DNA of 64,000 nucleotides from Dolichospermum flos-aquae CCAP 1403/13F (GCF_012516395.1 NZ_CP051206.1:682001-746000); one strand, 5' to 3'; shown: positions 33,024-43,337, numbered from the stretch's first letter. The notes: a model not told the origin generated them from the sequence alone. Numbers and translations are program-made.

Positions 33024-34730
33024 ATGACCACTAAACCCCGTGACGTGCAAATATTGCCCATTGGTACAGATACCATAATATTGCGATCGCGCAGTTGGGC
33101 AAGATTAAGATTTGAAACTGAATATGCTTTAGCCAAAGGAACAACGGCTAATTCCTATCTCATCCAAGGCGATAAAAATGCCCTGCTTGACCCCCCTGGC
33201 GAAACTTTTACCGAAATTTATCTCGCAGCCTTACAACAGCGGTTTGATGTCAAAAAACTCGATTATGTAATTCTGGGTCACATTAACCCCAACCGCGCTG
33301 CAACGTTAAAAGCTTTACTGGAAATTGCCCCCCAAATTACCTTTGTTTGTTCTAACCCAGGGTCGATAAATTTACGCGCAGCTTTGGAAAAAGACGATTT
33401 ACAAATTTTGGTCATGCGGGGAGAAGATACCCTAGATTTAGGAAAAGGACATCATTTACAATTTATTCCCACACCTAACCCCCGTTACGCTGACGAACTT
33501 TGTACCTGGGACCCGCAAACAGAAATCTTGTTTTCTGATAAATTATTTGGAGCGCATATTTGCTCAGATCAGGTTTTTGATGAAGGTTGGGAAGTATTTA
33601 ACGAAGATAGACGCTATTATTTTGACTGTTTAATGGCACCTCACGCCAGACAAATCGAAACGGCTTTAGAGAAATTGGCAGATTTGCCAGTGCGAATGTA
33701 TGCTACTGGTCATGGTCCAATAGTCCGCTATGGTTTAATTGATATTACCAAAGGCTATCGGGAATGGACTAAACAGCAAACTTCCGCTGATATGACAGTG
33801 GCTTTAATTTACGCCTCAGCCTATGGCAATACTGCAACTTTAGCACAGGCGATCGCTCGCGGCATTACCAAAGCCGGTGTCAGTGTCGAAGCCATTAACT
33901 GCGAATTTACCGAACCTGAAGAAATCAAAGCCGCAATTGCAAAATCCGCAGGTTTCGTCATAGGTTCTCCCACCTTAGGAGGACACGCACCCACACCGGT
34001 ACAAACAGCATTAGGAATTGTCCTTTCTACCGCAACTAACAATAAATTAGCCGGTGTATTTGGTTCTTTTGGTTGGAGTGGAGAAGCCGTTGATTTAATT
34101 GAAAGCAAACTCAAAGACGCGGGATACAGATTTGGATTTGACACCATTCGCGTTAAATTCAAACCCAATGAAGTCACTTTACAAACCTGCGAAGAAGCGG
34201 GAACTGATTTCGCCCAAGCATTGAAACGCGCCGCGAAAAAGTCAGTTGTGGCTAAACAACCAGCAAGTAATGTCGAACAAGCTGTAGGGCGGATTGTTGG
34301 TTCTATATGTGTGGTTACAGCCACTCAAGGTGATGTTAAAACGGGAATGTTAGCATCTTGGGTAACACAAGCCAGTTTTAATCCTCCTGGTTTAACCATT
34401 GCGGTAGCTAAAGACCGGGCTATGGAATCCTTATCCTATACAAATAACAAATTTGTAGTTAATATCTTGGCGGAAGGGAAAGAAATCCGTAAGCAATTTA
34501 TGAAAGTTTACGCCCCTGGACAAGATAGATTTGCCGGTTTGGACATTCAAGAAGCCAATAATGGCGGCATTATTCTCAATGGTGCTTTAGCATATCTAGA
34601 ATGTTCTGTCCAAAGTCGGATGGAATCTGGTGATCATTGGTTAGTTTATGCCACTGTTGATGATGGTAAAGTCTTAAATCAAGATGCTGTCACAGCGGTA
34701 CATTATCGCAAATCCGCGAGTTATTATTAA
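33024..34730 (+). CDS. flv1: Flavodiiron protein Flv1-type
   Basis: A 568-residue class C flavodiiron protein with the same three domains as Flv3. The diiron ligand motif is degenerate: His86, Asn88, Asn90 and Arg91 (GHINPNRAATL) replace the His-Glu-Asp-His set. This is the mark of the Flv1/Flv2 subgroup, which functions in heteromers with Flv3 or Flv4. The flavodoxin domain (VALIYASAYGNTATLAQAIARG) and flavin reductase domain are intact. I start at ATG 33024 (MTTKPRDV); the duplicated copy upstream begins the same way, and the longer frame is only repeat-derived sequence. A hairpin terminator follows 7 bp after the stop. Confidence 0.9.
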   Translation: MTTKPRDVQILPIGTDTIILRSRSWARLRFETEYALAKGTTANSYLIQGDKNALLDPPGETFTEIYLAALQQRFDVKKLDYVILGHINPNRAATLKALLEIAPQITFVCSNPGSINLRAALEKDDLQILVMRGEDTLDLGKGHHLQFIPTPNPRYADELCTWDPQTEILFSDKLFGAHICSDQVFDEGWEVFNEDRRYYFDCLMAPHARQIETALEKLADLPVRMYATGHGPIVRYGLIDITKGYREWTKQQTSADMTVALIYASAYGNTATLAQAIARGITKAGVSVEAINCEFTEPEEIKAAIAKSAGFVIGSPTLGGHAPTPVQTALGIVLSTATNNKLAGVFGSFGWSGEAVDLIESKLKDAGYRFGFDTIRVKFKPNEVTLQTCEEAGTDFAQALKRAAKKSVVAKQPASNVEQAVGRIVGSICVVTATQGDVKTGMLASWVTQASFNPPGLTIAVAKDRAMESLSYTNNKFVVNILAEGKEIRKQFMKVYAPGQDRFAGLDIQEANNGGIILNGALAYLECSVQSRMESGDHWLVYATVDDGKVLNQDAVTAVHYRKSASYY

Positions 34731-34737
34731 ACAGTAG

Positions 34738-34754
34738 GGTGGGCATTGCCCACC
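34738..34754 (+). terminator. Hairpin after flv1
   Basis: GGTGGGC-ATT-GCCCACC, a 7-bp GC-rich stem with the same ATT loop as the hairpin after flv3. No clear T tract follows. Confidence 0.5.
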
Positions 34755-34791
34755 TAAATGTACAGCAGATTCCAGATAAATATTTTTACAT

Positions 34792-34884
34792 TAGGACTTA
34801 CGCACAAGTCATGGAAAAACGAACCACAGAGGCACAGAGTTCACAGAGAAATGAGGGTTTGAGAGATATTTTGCGTAAGTCCTA
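34792..34884. mobile_element. MITE-like element, 93 bp
   Basis: Perfect 13-bp terminal inverted repeats TAGGACTTACGCA and TGCGTAAGTCCTA. The interior carries ACCACAGAGGCACAGAG. There is no ORF. This end sequence is a familiar one in cyanobacterial genomes. Confidence 0.7.
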
Positions 34885-34940
34885 TACATAAAAAAGTAAA
34901 CAGTGTTTTGCAGAAATTGGAAAAACTCAGGCAGGAAGGT

Positions 34941-35558
34941 TTAATCAATATTACCTGCTTTGAAAATTTGTTCCGCAGTCAAATTTAATTCTGGGAAAGT
35001 TGATGATACTATCAATTCACTACCTGTAAATTGACTAATTTGGTATTCTCTATCTATTAGTTGATGAATAGAAATAGTTGGTTGTTTAGGACTACCAATA
35101 AACCTTTTACTTCCCAGTGCTAAATAATCCACAATCCAATATTCAGCAATACCTAATCTTTCGTAATCTCCCAGCTTTTTATAATAGTCATCTTGCCAAT
35201 TTGTACTCACAACTTCAATAACTAAAGGAATAAAATCAGGTTCAGAAATTACTGCTGATTTTCTCCAGTTTGGGTCAGTTGCTAGAATGTTTCTATTGAT
35301 TACTAACACATCTGGTAAATAGCTGGATTCGCTTCCTGGTGTTTTCACAAAAGTGGTTTTTGGGATTCCATAAGGTAAATTCAACCGTAAATACTCAGCC
35401 GTGATTCTCTCAGCTAAAAAACAAATAATATCTTCATGAAAACCTACGGGTGGATTCATTTCAACAATCACTCCATCATGTAATTCATAGCGTCCCTTAT
35501 CAGGTAGCCATTCTATAAATTCTGCAAAAGTTACTATTTTTGGTAAGGCTTGAAGCAT
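34941..35558 (-). CDS. Uma2-family (DUF820) protein
   Basis: A 205-residue Uma2 protein of standard length. The family pattern is clear: TFAEFIEWLPDKGRYELHDGVIVEMNPP, then LPDVLVINRN, PLVIEVVSTNWQDDYYKKLGDYERLGIAEYWIVDY with the E-x-V and K acid/base set expected of a PD-(D/E)XK-like active site, and a TFPELNLTAEQIF tail. The cellular role is unknown. It is only distantly related to the two longer Uma2 genes at 11834 and 35990. Confidence 0.88.
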   Translation of the reverse strand: MLQALPKIVTFAEFIEWLPDKGRYELHDGVIVEMNPPVGFHEDIICFLAERITAEYLRLNLPYGIPKTTFVKTPGSESSYLPDVLVINRNILATDPNWRKSAVISEPDFIPLVIEVVSTNWQDDYYKKLGDYERLGIAEYWIVDYLALGSKRFIGSPKQPTISIHQLIDREYQISQFTGSELIVSSTFPELNLTAEQIFKAGNID

Positions 35559-35989
35559 AATTTACCTACTTTTGTAAATTCAAAATTATTCAAATTGCAG
35601 CGACTTCTATAGGGAAGGATAGTTGAAAGCGAGTATAGATAAGTCCAACCTCATCCTTGTGTCATGTATATGCAACCACTAAAATTTGACCAAGAGTATC
35701 TATTTCACATATTTAACCATCTTTTATTTTAGTTATTTTAAAATGAAATTAAACCGTAGATAATTGCTCGTTCCCAGACTCCGGCTGGGAATGCCTACCA
35801 GGAGGCTCTGCCTCCAATCCCAGAATACAAGTATAGTTTTTTGAGAACTACAAAATTATTAAAGTGTGTAAATCTAGTTCTCAAGCAATAAAGTTAGATT
35901 TGTAGGTTGGGTTGAAGCATGAAACCCAACAAAGCAGAAAATGGACAAGGTATTGATAGTGAAGTTGACATTTCTTTTTTGCAGCCGTT
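35559..35989. other. Intergenic region with repeat scraps
   Basis: A 431-bp gap between two divergent Uma2 genes. It holds a palindromic segment around TCCCAGACTCCGGCTGGGA (35773-35791), a related GGAGGCTCTGCCTCC (35802-35816), and a scrap GTAGGTTGGGTTGAAGCATGAAACCC (35901-35926, written by its ends GTAGGTTGGGTTG and GAAACCC). No other gene is apparent. Confidence 0.55.
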
Positions 35990-36751
35990 ATGTATCAAAC
36001 AGACCCACCGCGTTCTGCTCAGGAATTCCTACCGACAATGTATGATTTACCTAGCGAAGACCCAGAGGAACCCGGTTTGCCAGACGAATTTCATCTTTTA
36101 CAACCCCAGTTATTACGGGAAACTTTTTGTCCGGCAAAGTTCCCGGAAAATCAGGTATTTATCGCCACAGACTTAAATCTTTACTATGATGTTCATCATC
36201 CATTATGGTATAAACGCCCTGACTGGTTTGCGGTAGTTGATGTCCCCAGGTTGTATGCACAAAAAGAACTGCGACTGAGTTATGTAGTTTGGCAAGAAGG
36301 CGTTAATCCTTTTGTCGTGGTAGAATTTATTTCACCAGGAACAGAAAAAGAAGATTTAGGGAGAACCTTACGAGATGCTAGTCAACCTCCAACTAAGTGG
36401 GAAGTTTACGAACGAGTTTTAAGAGTACCCTATTATCTGGTTTTTGACCGTTACACTGACCAGTTAAGAGCATTTCAGTTACAGGGAAGTAGTTATGCTG
36501 AATTGGAAATCAATCAACTGCGTGTATGGCTAAATGATATTGAATTAGGTTTGGGACTGTGGCAAGGTGTCTATCAAGGCATTGAACGGCAGTGGTTACG
36601 CTGGTATGATGCGTCAGGTAACTGGGTTCTCACACTGGCAGAACGGGAAAGAAAACAAGGAGAGCGAGAAAGAAGACGTGCAGAAAGATTAGCAGCACAA
36701 TTACGCGCTCTTGGTGTTGAACCTGATTTTGGTGATGATGAAGAAGGCTAA
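35990..36751 (+). CDS. Uma2-family (DUF820) protein, long form
   Basis: A 253-residue relative of the gene at 11834, sharing LPTMYDLPSE, DLNLYYD, HPLWYKRPDWF, NPFVVVEFISPGTEKEDLG and KWEVYERVLRVPYYLVF, with a charged helical tail (ERERKQGERERRRAERLAAQLRAL written as a basic coiled coil). The function is unknown. The stop codon TAA overlaps the edge of an IS200/IS605-type right end (36752 onward, minus strand), so the element inserted exactly at the end of the gene and may have shortened it. Confidence 0.85.
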   Translation: MYQTDPPRSAQEFLPTMYDLPSEDPEEPGLPDEFHLLQPQLLRETFCPAKFPENQVFIATDLNLYYDVHHPLWYKRPDWFAVVDVPRLYAQKELRLSYVVWQEGVNPFVVVEFISPGTEKEDLGRTLRDASQPPTKWEVYERVLRVPYYLVFDRYTDQLRAFQLQGSSYAELEINQLRVWLNDIELGLGLWQGVYQGIERQWLRWYDASGNWVLTLAERERKQGERERRRAERLAAQLRALGVEPDFGDDEEG

Positions 36752-37130
36752 TTGACACTCTCAGGGAAGACAGCCACTGAGATTCTACTGACAGAATTAA
36801 ATTAAGAGTTTAGCTCAATCTAATCTCGCTGCGACCGTCAAACGCCGCCTAAACGCTCAAAACAACTGCCAATCAAGGTGTCGAAATTGCGCTTACTTTT
36901 ATGGTTTTCAGTGTTTTTAGAATCCATCACTAAGCCAAGACGCGGTACGCTCCACAACCTGCCATTACTCGCTCTTTCAAGTCAATACTGCCGTTAGGAC
37001 TTAAACCTAACCGTTGTTTCATAGGAGCCGGAATTTCTCCGTACTAGGATGCTTCAACACGTAGATGTTTTTTGTTCTTACTCACAATTTAATTCTAACA
37101 TACCACAGGGATTAAAATCCCTCGTGCCGT
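36752..37130 (-). mobile_element. Degenerate IS200/IS605-type element with right-end hairpin
   Basis: On the minus strand the end reads GAATCTCAGTGGC, a loop, then a TGAGAGTGTCAA terminus at 36752-36786, the same layout as the tnpB element end at 4011-4044. Further in, a short coding scrap reads YGEIPAPMKQRLGLSPNGS before a stop, and another begins SKNKKHLRVE. A hairpin AGGGATT-AA-AATCCCT (about 37108-37123) lies at the far side. No intact transposase or TnpB remains. Confidence 0.5.
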
Positions 37131-37181
37131 TTCCCTCTCAGGTCTAAAGACGCGCTCGTTTCCCACTTACCGCGAGGTCTT

Positions 37182-37346
37182 ATGATAGATAATGGTTTGC
37201 GTTTGGGTTGGTTAATTAACCCCCAAAATCAACAAGTGGAAATCTACCGACTAGGAAAACCTGTAGAAATTGTCCAACTTCCGGCTGTACTTTCTGGAGA
37301 AGAGGTTTTACGATCAAAAAAATTACCCACCCAGCGAAGGGAATAG
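37182..37346 (+). pseudogene. C-terminal fragment of a Uma2-family gene
   Basis: Fifty-four codons reading IDNGLRLGWLINPQNQQVEIY and then LPAVLSGEEVL. This is the last strand-rich third of a standard Uma2 protein, with its usual conclusion altered to KKLPTQRRE. The front of the gene, including the catalytic acid residues, is missing and an IS remnant lies just upstream. Confidence 0.75.
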
Positions 37347-37394
37347 GTAATTTTTTCAGCATTGAATAACTAAAAGATCTTAGCTAAATTCAGC

Positions 37395-37724
37395 TTAATA
37401 GCGACCGCCGCCGCCACCACGGTTACCACCGCCGCCGCCGTAGCCTCCGCGACTACCACCACCACCACCAGGACCTCTATCTTCCTTGGGTTTGGCCTTG
37501 TTCACTTTCAGAAGACGACCCATCCATTCAGCACCATCAAGGGCATCAATAGCGGCCTGTTCTTCAGCTTCAGTACCCATTTCCACAAAACCGAAGCCGC
37601 GCAAGCGGCCTGTCTCACGGTCAGTAGGAAGTTGAACACGTTTTACAGCACCATAGTCTGCAAAAACAGCACTGAGAGCATCTTGTGTAACTTCGTAAGA
37701 GAGGTTACCCACGTAAATTGACAT
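37395..37724 (-). CDS. rbp: Glycine-rich RRM RNA-binding protein
   Basis: A 109-residue Rbp. A single RRM (1-80) carries RNP2 IYVGNLSY and RNP1 RGFGFVEM, followed by a glycine/arginine-rich tail (about 83-109, GGGGGSRGGYGGGGG). Cyanobacterial Rbp proteins of this type are often cold-induced and bind mRNA. About 250 bp of leader with no gene lies upstream, consistent with the long regulated 5' UTRs of rbp genes (family knowledge; no element could be defined). Confidence 0.9.
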   Translation of the reverse strand: MSIYVGNLSYEVTQDALSAVFADYGAVKRVQLPTDRETGRLRGFGFVEMGTEAEEQAAIDALDGAEWMGRLLKVNKAKPKEDRGPGGGGGSRGGYGGGGGNRGGGGGRY

Positions 37725-38090
37725 AGAATATTTCCAAAATCATAAGAATGTAGAGATTTAGATTTCGGAGAAAAGTCTGTAAATACCAAAAGGGAAAGCC
37801 TGTCAATACTAACCACAAACATTACCGCCGAATTAATTCCCACTTTCTAATGATTACACAAAAAATGATAATTGTGGAAAGAAGTTAAAAAAATGTTGTA
37901 AAAAGTCATATTTGTTGTTTATGAGCAGTCAATATTGGAAATTCCCCCCTAGTTCTCGCACTTCAGCCGCAATAATTCAATTTATATCCACTTTTGGAAG
38001 CATTAACTAATTCTTAGTTGTTCATTGACAGAAAAAATAATGCTTTGCCGGGTAATACATTTACCACCAATGAGTTTAAGTTTGATTCGG

Positions 38091-40160
38091 TTAAGCTAAA
38101 TATCCATCTTGTGGCTGAGGATAATCAGCATTTTCTGAGTTAGCATTCATTAAAGGTAGTCTAAAGGTGAAAGTAGCTCCCTGTCCCAGACCAGGACTAT
38201 CAGCTTGAATAGTGCCACCATGCAGTTCTGCTAAATTACGGGCAATTGCCAACCCCAACCCCAAGCCACCGAATTCTCTAGTAGTTGAGCTATCTTCTTG
38301 ACGAAAGTAATCAAATATGTATGGTAAAAATTCTGGGCTGATTCCTTTACCTGTGTCACTGACTGTAATTTGAGCATCAAAGCCAACACACTCTAGCCTC
38401 ACTTCTATTTGCCCACCATGAGGTGTAAATTTGACAGCGTTGGACAACAAATTCCACAGGATTTGTTGCAATCGGACTGGATCACCAGCAACTGGACCAA
38501 TATTTGCTTCAATAATAGTTTGAATCTGAATTTTTTTAGTTTTGGGTGCTAAAAACAGTGTTTCTGAAACCGCTGAAATTATAGTAGCGAGATTAACTGA
38601 AGAAACTTTCAAAGTCCCTTTACCCTGATAAATCCTGGACATATCGAGCAAATCATTAATTAAGTAAACCTGTAATTTGGCATTACGCTCAATAATACTT
38701 AGAGCTTTATCCGTTTCTTCTGGCTTTAATTTACCTTTTTTGAGTAAACTAGCCCAACCGAGTATAGAGTTCAGTGGTGTCCGCAATTCGTGGGATACAA
38801 CCGCCAAAAATTCATCTTTGATCTGGTTAGCAGCTTCTACTTGTTTGCGAGCAGCTTGTTCTTGTTTTAATATATCATTCCGCTCTTTAATTGCAGCTTG
38901 CTGTTTAGTGATGTCATGGGAGCAGCCAACTATATGAGTAATGTTGCCATGGTTGTCCCGGATGACCGAAAGCCGCAAGTTGATATAAACAATATCTCCT
39001 GATTTTGAGCGACAGGTAGCCACCTCTACCTCATGACGACCCTTTGCCAATAGGGTTGACATTATGTTTGTTTGGAGTTCAACTGGATCTAGGTAGAGAA
39101 TGCTCACACTCTGCCCAATCATTTCCGCTGCTGTATACCCATAATAGTTCTCTGCACCGAGATTCCAACTTTGAATAATGCCATTGATATCAGTAGTAAT
39201 GACAGCATCGTGAATTTCTTCGAGGATCTGGGCTTGAAATTTTAAAGTGGCTTCTGCTTGCTTGCATTTAGCTTCATTAAGTTTAGCTTCAGTAATATCG
39301 CGTCCCTCTGAAATCAGCATAACTACTTCACCGGCATCATTCCTTAGGGGTCCGATGGAGAAATCTATGGTGAGGATTTGATTATCTATTCCCTGTACTT
39401 CTACCTCGTAGGAAATAAATTCACCTTGGGCAGCACGAGCAATCGCGTGCTTTAACTGATCCTGAGTTGCCTGGGAAATTTGCCAACCATAAACTTCCCA
39501 AATGGGACGGTTGATCAAATCTGCCATTTGCAACCCAGTAAATTCCAAAGATGCTTGGTTGAGTTCCAATACCATCCCTTCTAGGTCAAGTAGCCCTGTA
39601 AATTGAAATTTTTGGTTGAAGATAGCGCGATATTTACTTTCACTAACTGCTAGTTCCTCAGTCAGTTTCTGTACCTTTTTCTCTAAAGAGGCATTAAGTT
39701 TTCGCAAATTTCGATATAATTCTGCTTGCTCGATGGGAATATAAAGGGTTTGCATATTCTTCATCATGCGGGTTTCCTCTAATACCTCATGAATGGCGCG
39801 GCACAACCCTTGGGGAGTGATTTTATCCTTAACAATGTAGTCCTGAACACCGTTCTCCATTGCTTGCACAGCAATTTTTTCATCTCTTATTCCTGTTAAA
39901 ATAATCACTGGAATCTGTGGACTACTGAGTTGTAGCTGCAACTGGTTGAGAAATTCCAACCCATTCATATCTTGCAGTTGATAGTCTAGAAGAATTAAAT
40001 CTGGCTGGCTTTCCGCTAGTTTGGTTAATCCTTCTAATCCTGATTTAGCCTCAGTTATCTCATATGTAGCCAACGTATCTTGACTTAAAAAGCGGCTATA
40101 TAATACCCTATCTACTGGGGAATCTTCTAAAAACAGGATTTGGTAATGGGCTTGAGCCAT
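38091..40160 (-). CDS. Hybrid sensor: REC-PAS-PAS-histidine kinase
   Basis: A 689-residue cytoplasmic protein. An N-terminal response-regulator receiver domain (about 5-125) has phospho-acceptor Asp59 in [12 protein letters not shown] coiled coil and two PAS domains (about 180-300 and 305-430) follow. A HisKA domain has the phosphorylated His in [11 protein letters not shown], and the HATPase has N box [20 protein letters not shown] and [11 protein letters not shown]. There are no membrane segments, so it senses an intracellular signal or is itself phosphorylated by another kinase through REC. No partner regulator is adjacent. The upstream gap has a long AT palindrome (40274-40321). Confidence 0.92.
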   Translation of the reverse strand: MAQAHYQILFLEDSPVDRVLYSRFLSQDTLATYEITEAKSGLEGLTKLAESQPDLILLDYQLQDMNGLEFLNQLQLQLSSPQIPVIILTGIRDEKIAVQAMENGVQDYIVKDKITPQGLCRAIHEVLEETRMMKNMQTLYIPIEQAELYRNLRKLNASLEKKVQKLTEELAVSESKYRAIFNQKFQFTGLLDLEGMVLELNQASLEFTGLQMADLINRPIWEVYGWQISQATQDQLKHAIARAAQGEFISYEVEVQGIDNQILTIDFSIGPLRNDAGEVVMLISEGRDITEAKLNEAKCKQAEATLKFQAQILEEIHDAVITTDINGIIQSWNLGAENYYGYTAAEMIGQSVSILYLDPVELQTNIMSTLLAKGRHEVEVATCRSKSGDIVYINLRLSVIRDNHGNITHIVGCSHDITKQQAAIKERNDILKQEQAARKQVEAANQIKDEFLAVVSHELRTPLNSILGWASLLKKGKLKPEETDKALSIIERNAKLQVYLINDLLDMSRIYQGKGTLKVSSVNLATIISAVSETLFLAPKTKKIQIQTIIEANIGPVAGDPVRLQQILWNLLSNAVKFTPHGGQIEVRLECVGFDAQITVSDTGKGISPEFLPYIFDYFRQEDSSTTREFGGLGLGLAIARNLAELHGGTIQADSPGLGQGATFTFRLPLMNANSENADYPQPQDGYLA

Positions 40161-40273
40161 AGTTTTTCTTTTCAGTGCTTTTTTGATTCATTTTGCAGTC
40201 ACGAAGTAAGAGTAGCATTGAACCCAAAATTCGCGCTAGGTAAAATTTTACCAAAATATTAACTCATACTATG

Positions 40274-40321
<48 letters not shown>

Positions 40322-40400
40322 AAAGCATTAAAGACGCAGGTTTAAACAAGTATTGTGTGTGCAGTAACTGAAAATTATCGGAAATTTATCTACCAATAAG

Positions 40401-42470
40401 TTAAACATCAATCGCCAAAACGCGTACCAAAAAACCCCACTTATCTGCTGCTTCTTCAATAATTTTTGCTGTCGGTTTACCTGCACCATGTCCTGCTTTT
40501 ATTTCAATTCTAATTAATACAGGTGCATTACCATTATGGGCTGCTTGTAAAGCCGCAGCAAATTTAAAACTATGGGCAGGAACAACACGATCATCATGAT
40601 CTGCGGTAATAATTAAAGTTGGCGGATAAGCTATTCCCGGCTTTAAATTATGCAAAGGTGAATAAGCATACAAATTTGTAAATTCTGCCGCATTTTCTGA
40701 AGAACCATATTCAGCTACCCAAGCCCAACCAATAGTAAATTTATGGAAACGCAACATATCCATAACACCCACTGCGGGTAAGGCTGCACCAAACAAATCA
40801 GGGCGTTGAGTCATACAAGCACCCACCAATAAACCGCCGTTACTACCTCCACCAATTGCTAGTTTTGCAGGTTTAGTGTAATTATTAGCAATTAACCATT
40901 CAGCAGCAGTAATAAAATCATCAAAAACGTTTTGCTTTTGCAGTTTCATTCCTGCTTGATGCCATTCTTCCCCATATTCACCACCACCCCGCAAATTAGG
41001 AACAGCATACACTCCCCCCATTTCTAGCCATATTAATAAACTCACAGAAAAACTTGGTGTTAATGAGATATTAAAACCACCATATCCATAGAGATAAGTG
41101 GGATTATTGCCATCTAATTTAATTCCTTTTTTGTGGGTAATAAACATTGGCACTTTTGTACCATCTTTACTTTCATAAAAAACCTGTTTTGTCTCATATT
41201 CATCAGCATTTAAATCTACTTTTGGCTGCCGGAAAATTTCACTTTTACCCGTTTTCATGTCGTAATGGTAAATAGTTCCGGGAGTAGTAAAGCTGGTGAA
41301 ACTATAAAATGTTTCTGTATCATGGCGTTTACCACCAAATCCACTTGCTGAACCAATTCCGGGTAATTCTACTTCTCGAATAAAATTCCCTTTGAGATCA
41401 AATATCTTGATTTGGCTATGGGCATCTTGCAGATAATCAGCCACAAATTGATTATTCAGAATACCAACACTTTCTAATGTTTCTACAGCTTGAGGAATAA
41501 TTTCCTGACAATTTGCTGAAGTTGGTTTTTTAGTATCAATGGCAATAACTCTGCCTTTTGGGGCATTTAAATCTGTGCGAAAGTAGAAAATATGATCATC
41601 ATTATTAATAAAGCTATAATCGGCTGCAAATTGGTTAATTAGTTCGATAATTTCAGAATTTAGATTTGTTAAATCTTGATAAAAAACTAAGTTTTTGGAG
41701 TCAGTTCCTAGCCAGATTGAAATTATCAAATATTTGCCATCTTCGGTGACGTTACCACCAAAACCCCATTCTTTTTCATCAGAACGATGATAAATTAAAA
41801 TATCTTCTGATTGCTGTGTACCAAGTTTGTGATAATATAATTTTTGGTAATAATTTACATCTTCTAATTTGGTTTTTTCATTTGGTTCATCATAACGACT
41901 GTAGAAAAAACCTTGATGATCATGAGTCCAAGCAGCACCAGAAAATTTAATCCATTGTAAATGATCTTGTAAATCTTCACCTGTGGCAATATCTCTCACT
42001 TTCCATTCTTGCCAATCTGAACCAGAACTAGATAAACCATAAGCTAAAAGTTGACCATTTTCACTGATAGCAATTCCTGAAAGGGCAACTGTACCATCTT
42101 CTGAAAGTTGATTAGGGTCAAGTAATACTCTTGGTTCTGATTCTAAGGTTGGGAGAGTGTAGAGAACACTTTGATTTTGCAGTCCATCATTTTTGAAATA
42201 AAAGTAACTTTCACCTTCTTTAAAGGGAGTTCCATATTTTTCATAATCCCAAAGTTTGGTGAGACGCTGTTTTATTTTTTCCCTAGCAGGAATTTCATTT
42301 AAGTAGCTAAAAGTAACTTGATTTTGGGCTTCTACCCAAGCCTTTGTTTCTTCCGTATCCGGGTCTTCTAAGGCGCGGTAAGGGTCTGCAACCGCAGTTC
42401 CGTGATAATTATCTATTTGATCACTTTTGCTAATGGTGGGATAGGTCAGGGGTTGTTTAGAGTTAGACAT
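40401..42470 (-). CDS. Prolyl oligopeptidase (S9A)
   Basis: A 689-residue serine peptidase that cuts short peptides after proline, normally in the cytosol; no signal peptide is present. The N-terminal start YPTISKSDQIDNYHGTAVADPYRALEDPD is diagnostic. It leads into a seven-bladed propeller, and then the alpha/beta-hydrolase domain. The catalytic residues are Ser in GGGSNGGLL, Asp in TADHDDRVVP, and His in AGHGAGKP. The length is typical of the family (about 680-710). No operon partner is visible. Confidence 0.95.
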   Translation of the reverse strand: MSNSKQPLTYPTISKSDQIDNYHGTAVADPYRALEDPDTEETKAWVEAQNQVTFSYLNEIPAREKIKQRLTKLWDYEKYGTPFKEGESYFYFKNDGLQNQSVLYTLPTLESEPRVLLDPNQLSEDGTVALSGIAISENGQLLAYGLSSSGSDWQEWKVRDIATGEDLQDHLQWIKFSGAAWTHDHQGFFYSRYDEPNEKTKLEDVNYYQKLYYHKLGTQQSEDILIYHRSDEKEWGFGGNVTEDGKYLIISIWLGTDSKNLVFYQDLTNLNSEIIELINQFAADYSFINNDDHIFYFRTDLNAPKGRVIAIDTKKPTSANCQEIIPQAVETLESVGILNNQFVADYLQDAHSQIKIFDLKGNFIREVELPGIGSASGFGGKRHDTETFYSFTSFTTPGTIYHYDMKTGKSEIFRQPKVDLNADEYETKQVFYESKDGTKVPMFITHKKGIKLDGNNPTYLYGYGGFNISLTPSFSVSLLIWLEMGGVYAVPNLRGGGEYGEEWHQAGMKLQKQNVFDDFITAAEWLIANNYTKPAKLAIGGGSNGGLLVGACMTQRPDLFGAALPAVGVMDMLRFHKFTIGWAWVAEYGSSENAAEFTNLYAYSPLHNLKPGIAYPPTLIITADHDDRVVPAHSFKFAAALQAAHNGNAPVLIRIEIKAGHGAGKPTAKIIEEAADKWGFLVRVLAIDV

Positions 42471-42526
42471 AAATTCAGGATAGATGGACTGTTATCTCTA
42501 TCCTATAGCAATCAATTACCAGATTC

Positions 42527-42559
42527 AGATCCCCGACTTCTCTAAGAAGTCGGGGATCT
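42527..42559. repeat. 33-bp perfect palindrome, copy 2
   Basis: Identical to 27125-27157: AGATCCCCGACTTC, TCTAA, GAAGTCGGGGATCT. It lies between the end of the LON-domain gene and the start of the prolyl oligopeptidase gene, both minus strand. Here it could end the upstream transcript. Confidence 0.8.
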
Positions 42560-42583
42560 TTAAAGATTAAGTAACGTTTTCCT

Positions 42584-43234
42584 TTATTCTATTTCATTAA
42601 ACGTATCTTTAAGCACAGAACGCGCTGCTAAATGATTACGAGTAGAAGTGAGAATTTCCGCTTCTCGTTCTAAACGAGCAACTGTATCCTGTATTTCTAA
42701 TAATGCTTGCTGTTCGGGAGCGACACCATAGAGATTACTCGCTATCCAATAAGATAGTTCTGTGGGTAAATCTGGTAAATCATTTGGTAGTTCAATCTCT
42801 TGTTCTGTTAACTTGGCAGAAAGACGCACAACATCCCGCAATAGTTGTTCTACCTCAGATGCTAAAGGACGTAAATCTTTAGCTGGGGGTTGATCTTCAA
42901 TCCATTCTACCAAACCGACGCGATAGGGCTTTTCGCGGACATATTCTAAAACCCGAAATCTTTGCTGTCCTAAAGCTAATAGCTTGATTCTGTCATCAGG
43001 TAGCCGTTGATAATGCAGAATTTCCGCACAACAACCCACATTAGCAATTGTCCCCTTTGTGGGATCAATCATCAATACCCCAAATCGGCGATCGCTCTCC
43101 AAAATCGTATTCATCATGATTCTGTAGCGAAATTCAAAGATATGTAGAGGTAATGGTCTGGTCGGAAATAGAACCACTTCGGGTAATGGGAATAGAGGTA
43201 GTTCACGCACTGCAATTTTAGAAGAAGATGTCAT
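42584..43234 (-). CDS. LON substrate-binding domain protein
   Basis: A 216-residue protein consisting only of the LON N-terminal (LAN/PUA-like) domain: ELPLFPLPEVVLFPTRPLPLHIFEFRYR, FGVLMIDPTKGTIANVGCCAEI and RFRVLEYVREKPY. There is no ATPase or protease part. Stand-alone versions occur in cyanobacteria and plants; the role is unresolved, with protein binding likely. It follows the str operon terminator on the same strand. Confidence 0.9.
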   Translation of the reverse strand: MTSSSKIAVRELPLFPLPEVVLFPTRPLPLHIFEFRYRIMMNTILESDRRFGVLMIDPTKGTIANVGCCAEILHYQRLPDDRIKLLALGQQRFRVLEYVREKPYRVGLVEWIEDQPPAKDLRPLASEVEQLLRDVVRLSAKLTEQEIELPNDLPDLPTELSYWIASNLYGVAPEQQALLEIQDTVARLEREAEILTSTRNHLAARSVLKDTFNEIE

Positions 43235-43337
43235 TGTTAGTATTGTTAGTTAAGTATAAATTGTAGTCTTAAAATATTATATTCTTCCCGACTTTCTCTG
43301 TACTTTATTCATATTTTATCATGATGTTTTATAGCTA

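Noticed and set aside
33821..34324. Antisense ORF of 167 codons in flv1
   Set aside because: It is a shadow of the flv1 coding frame, caused by codon bias.
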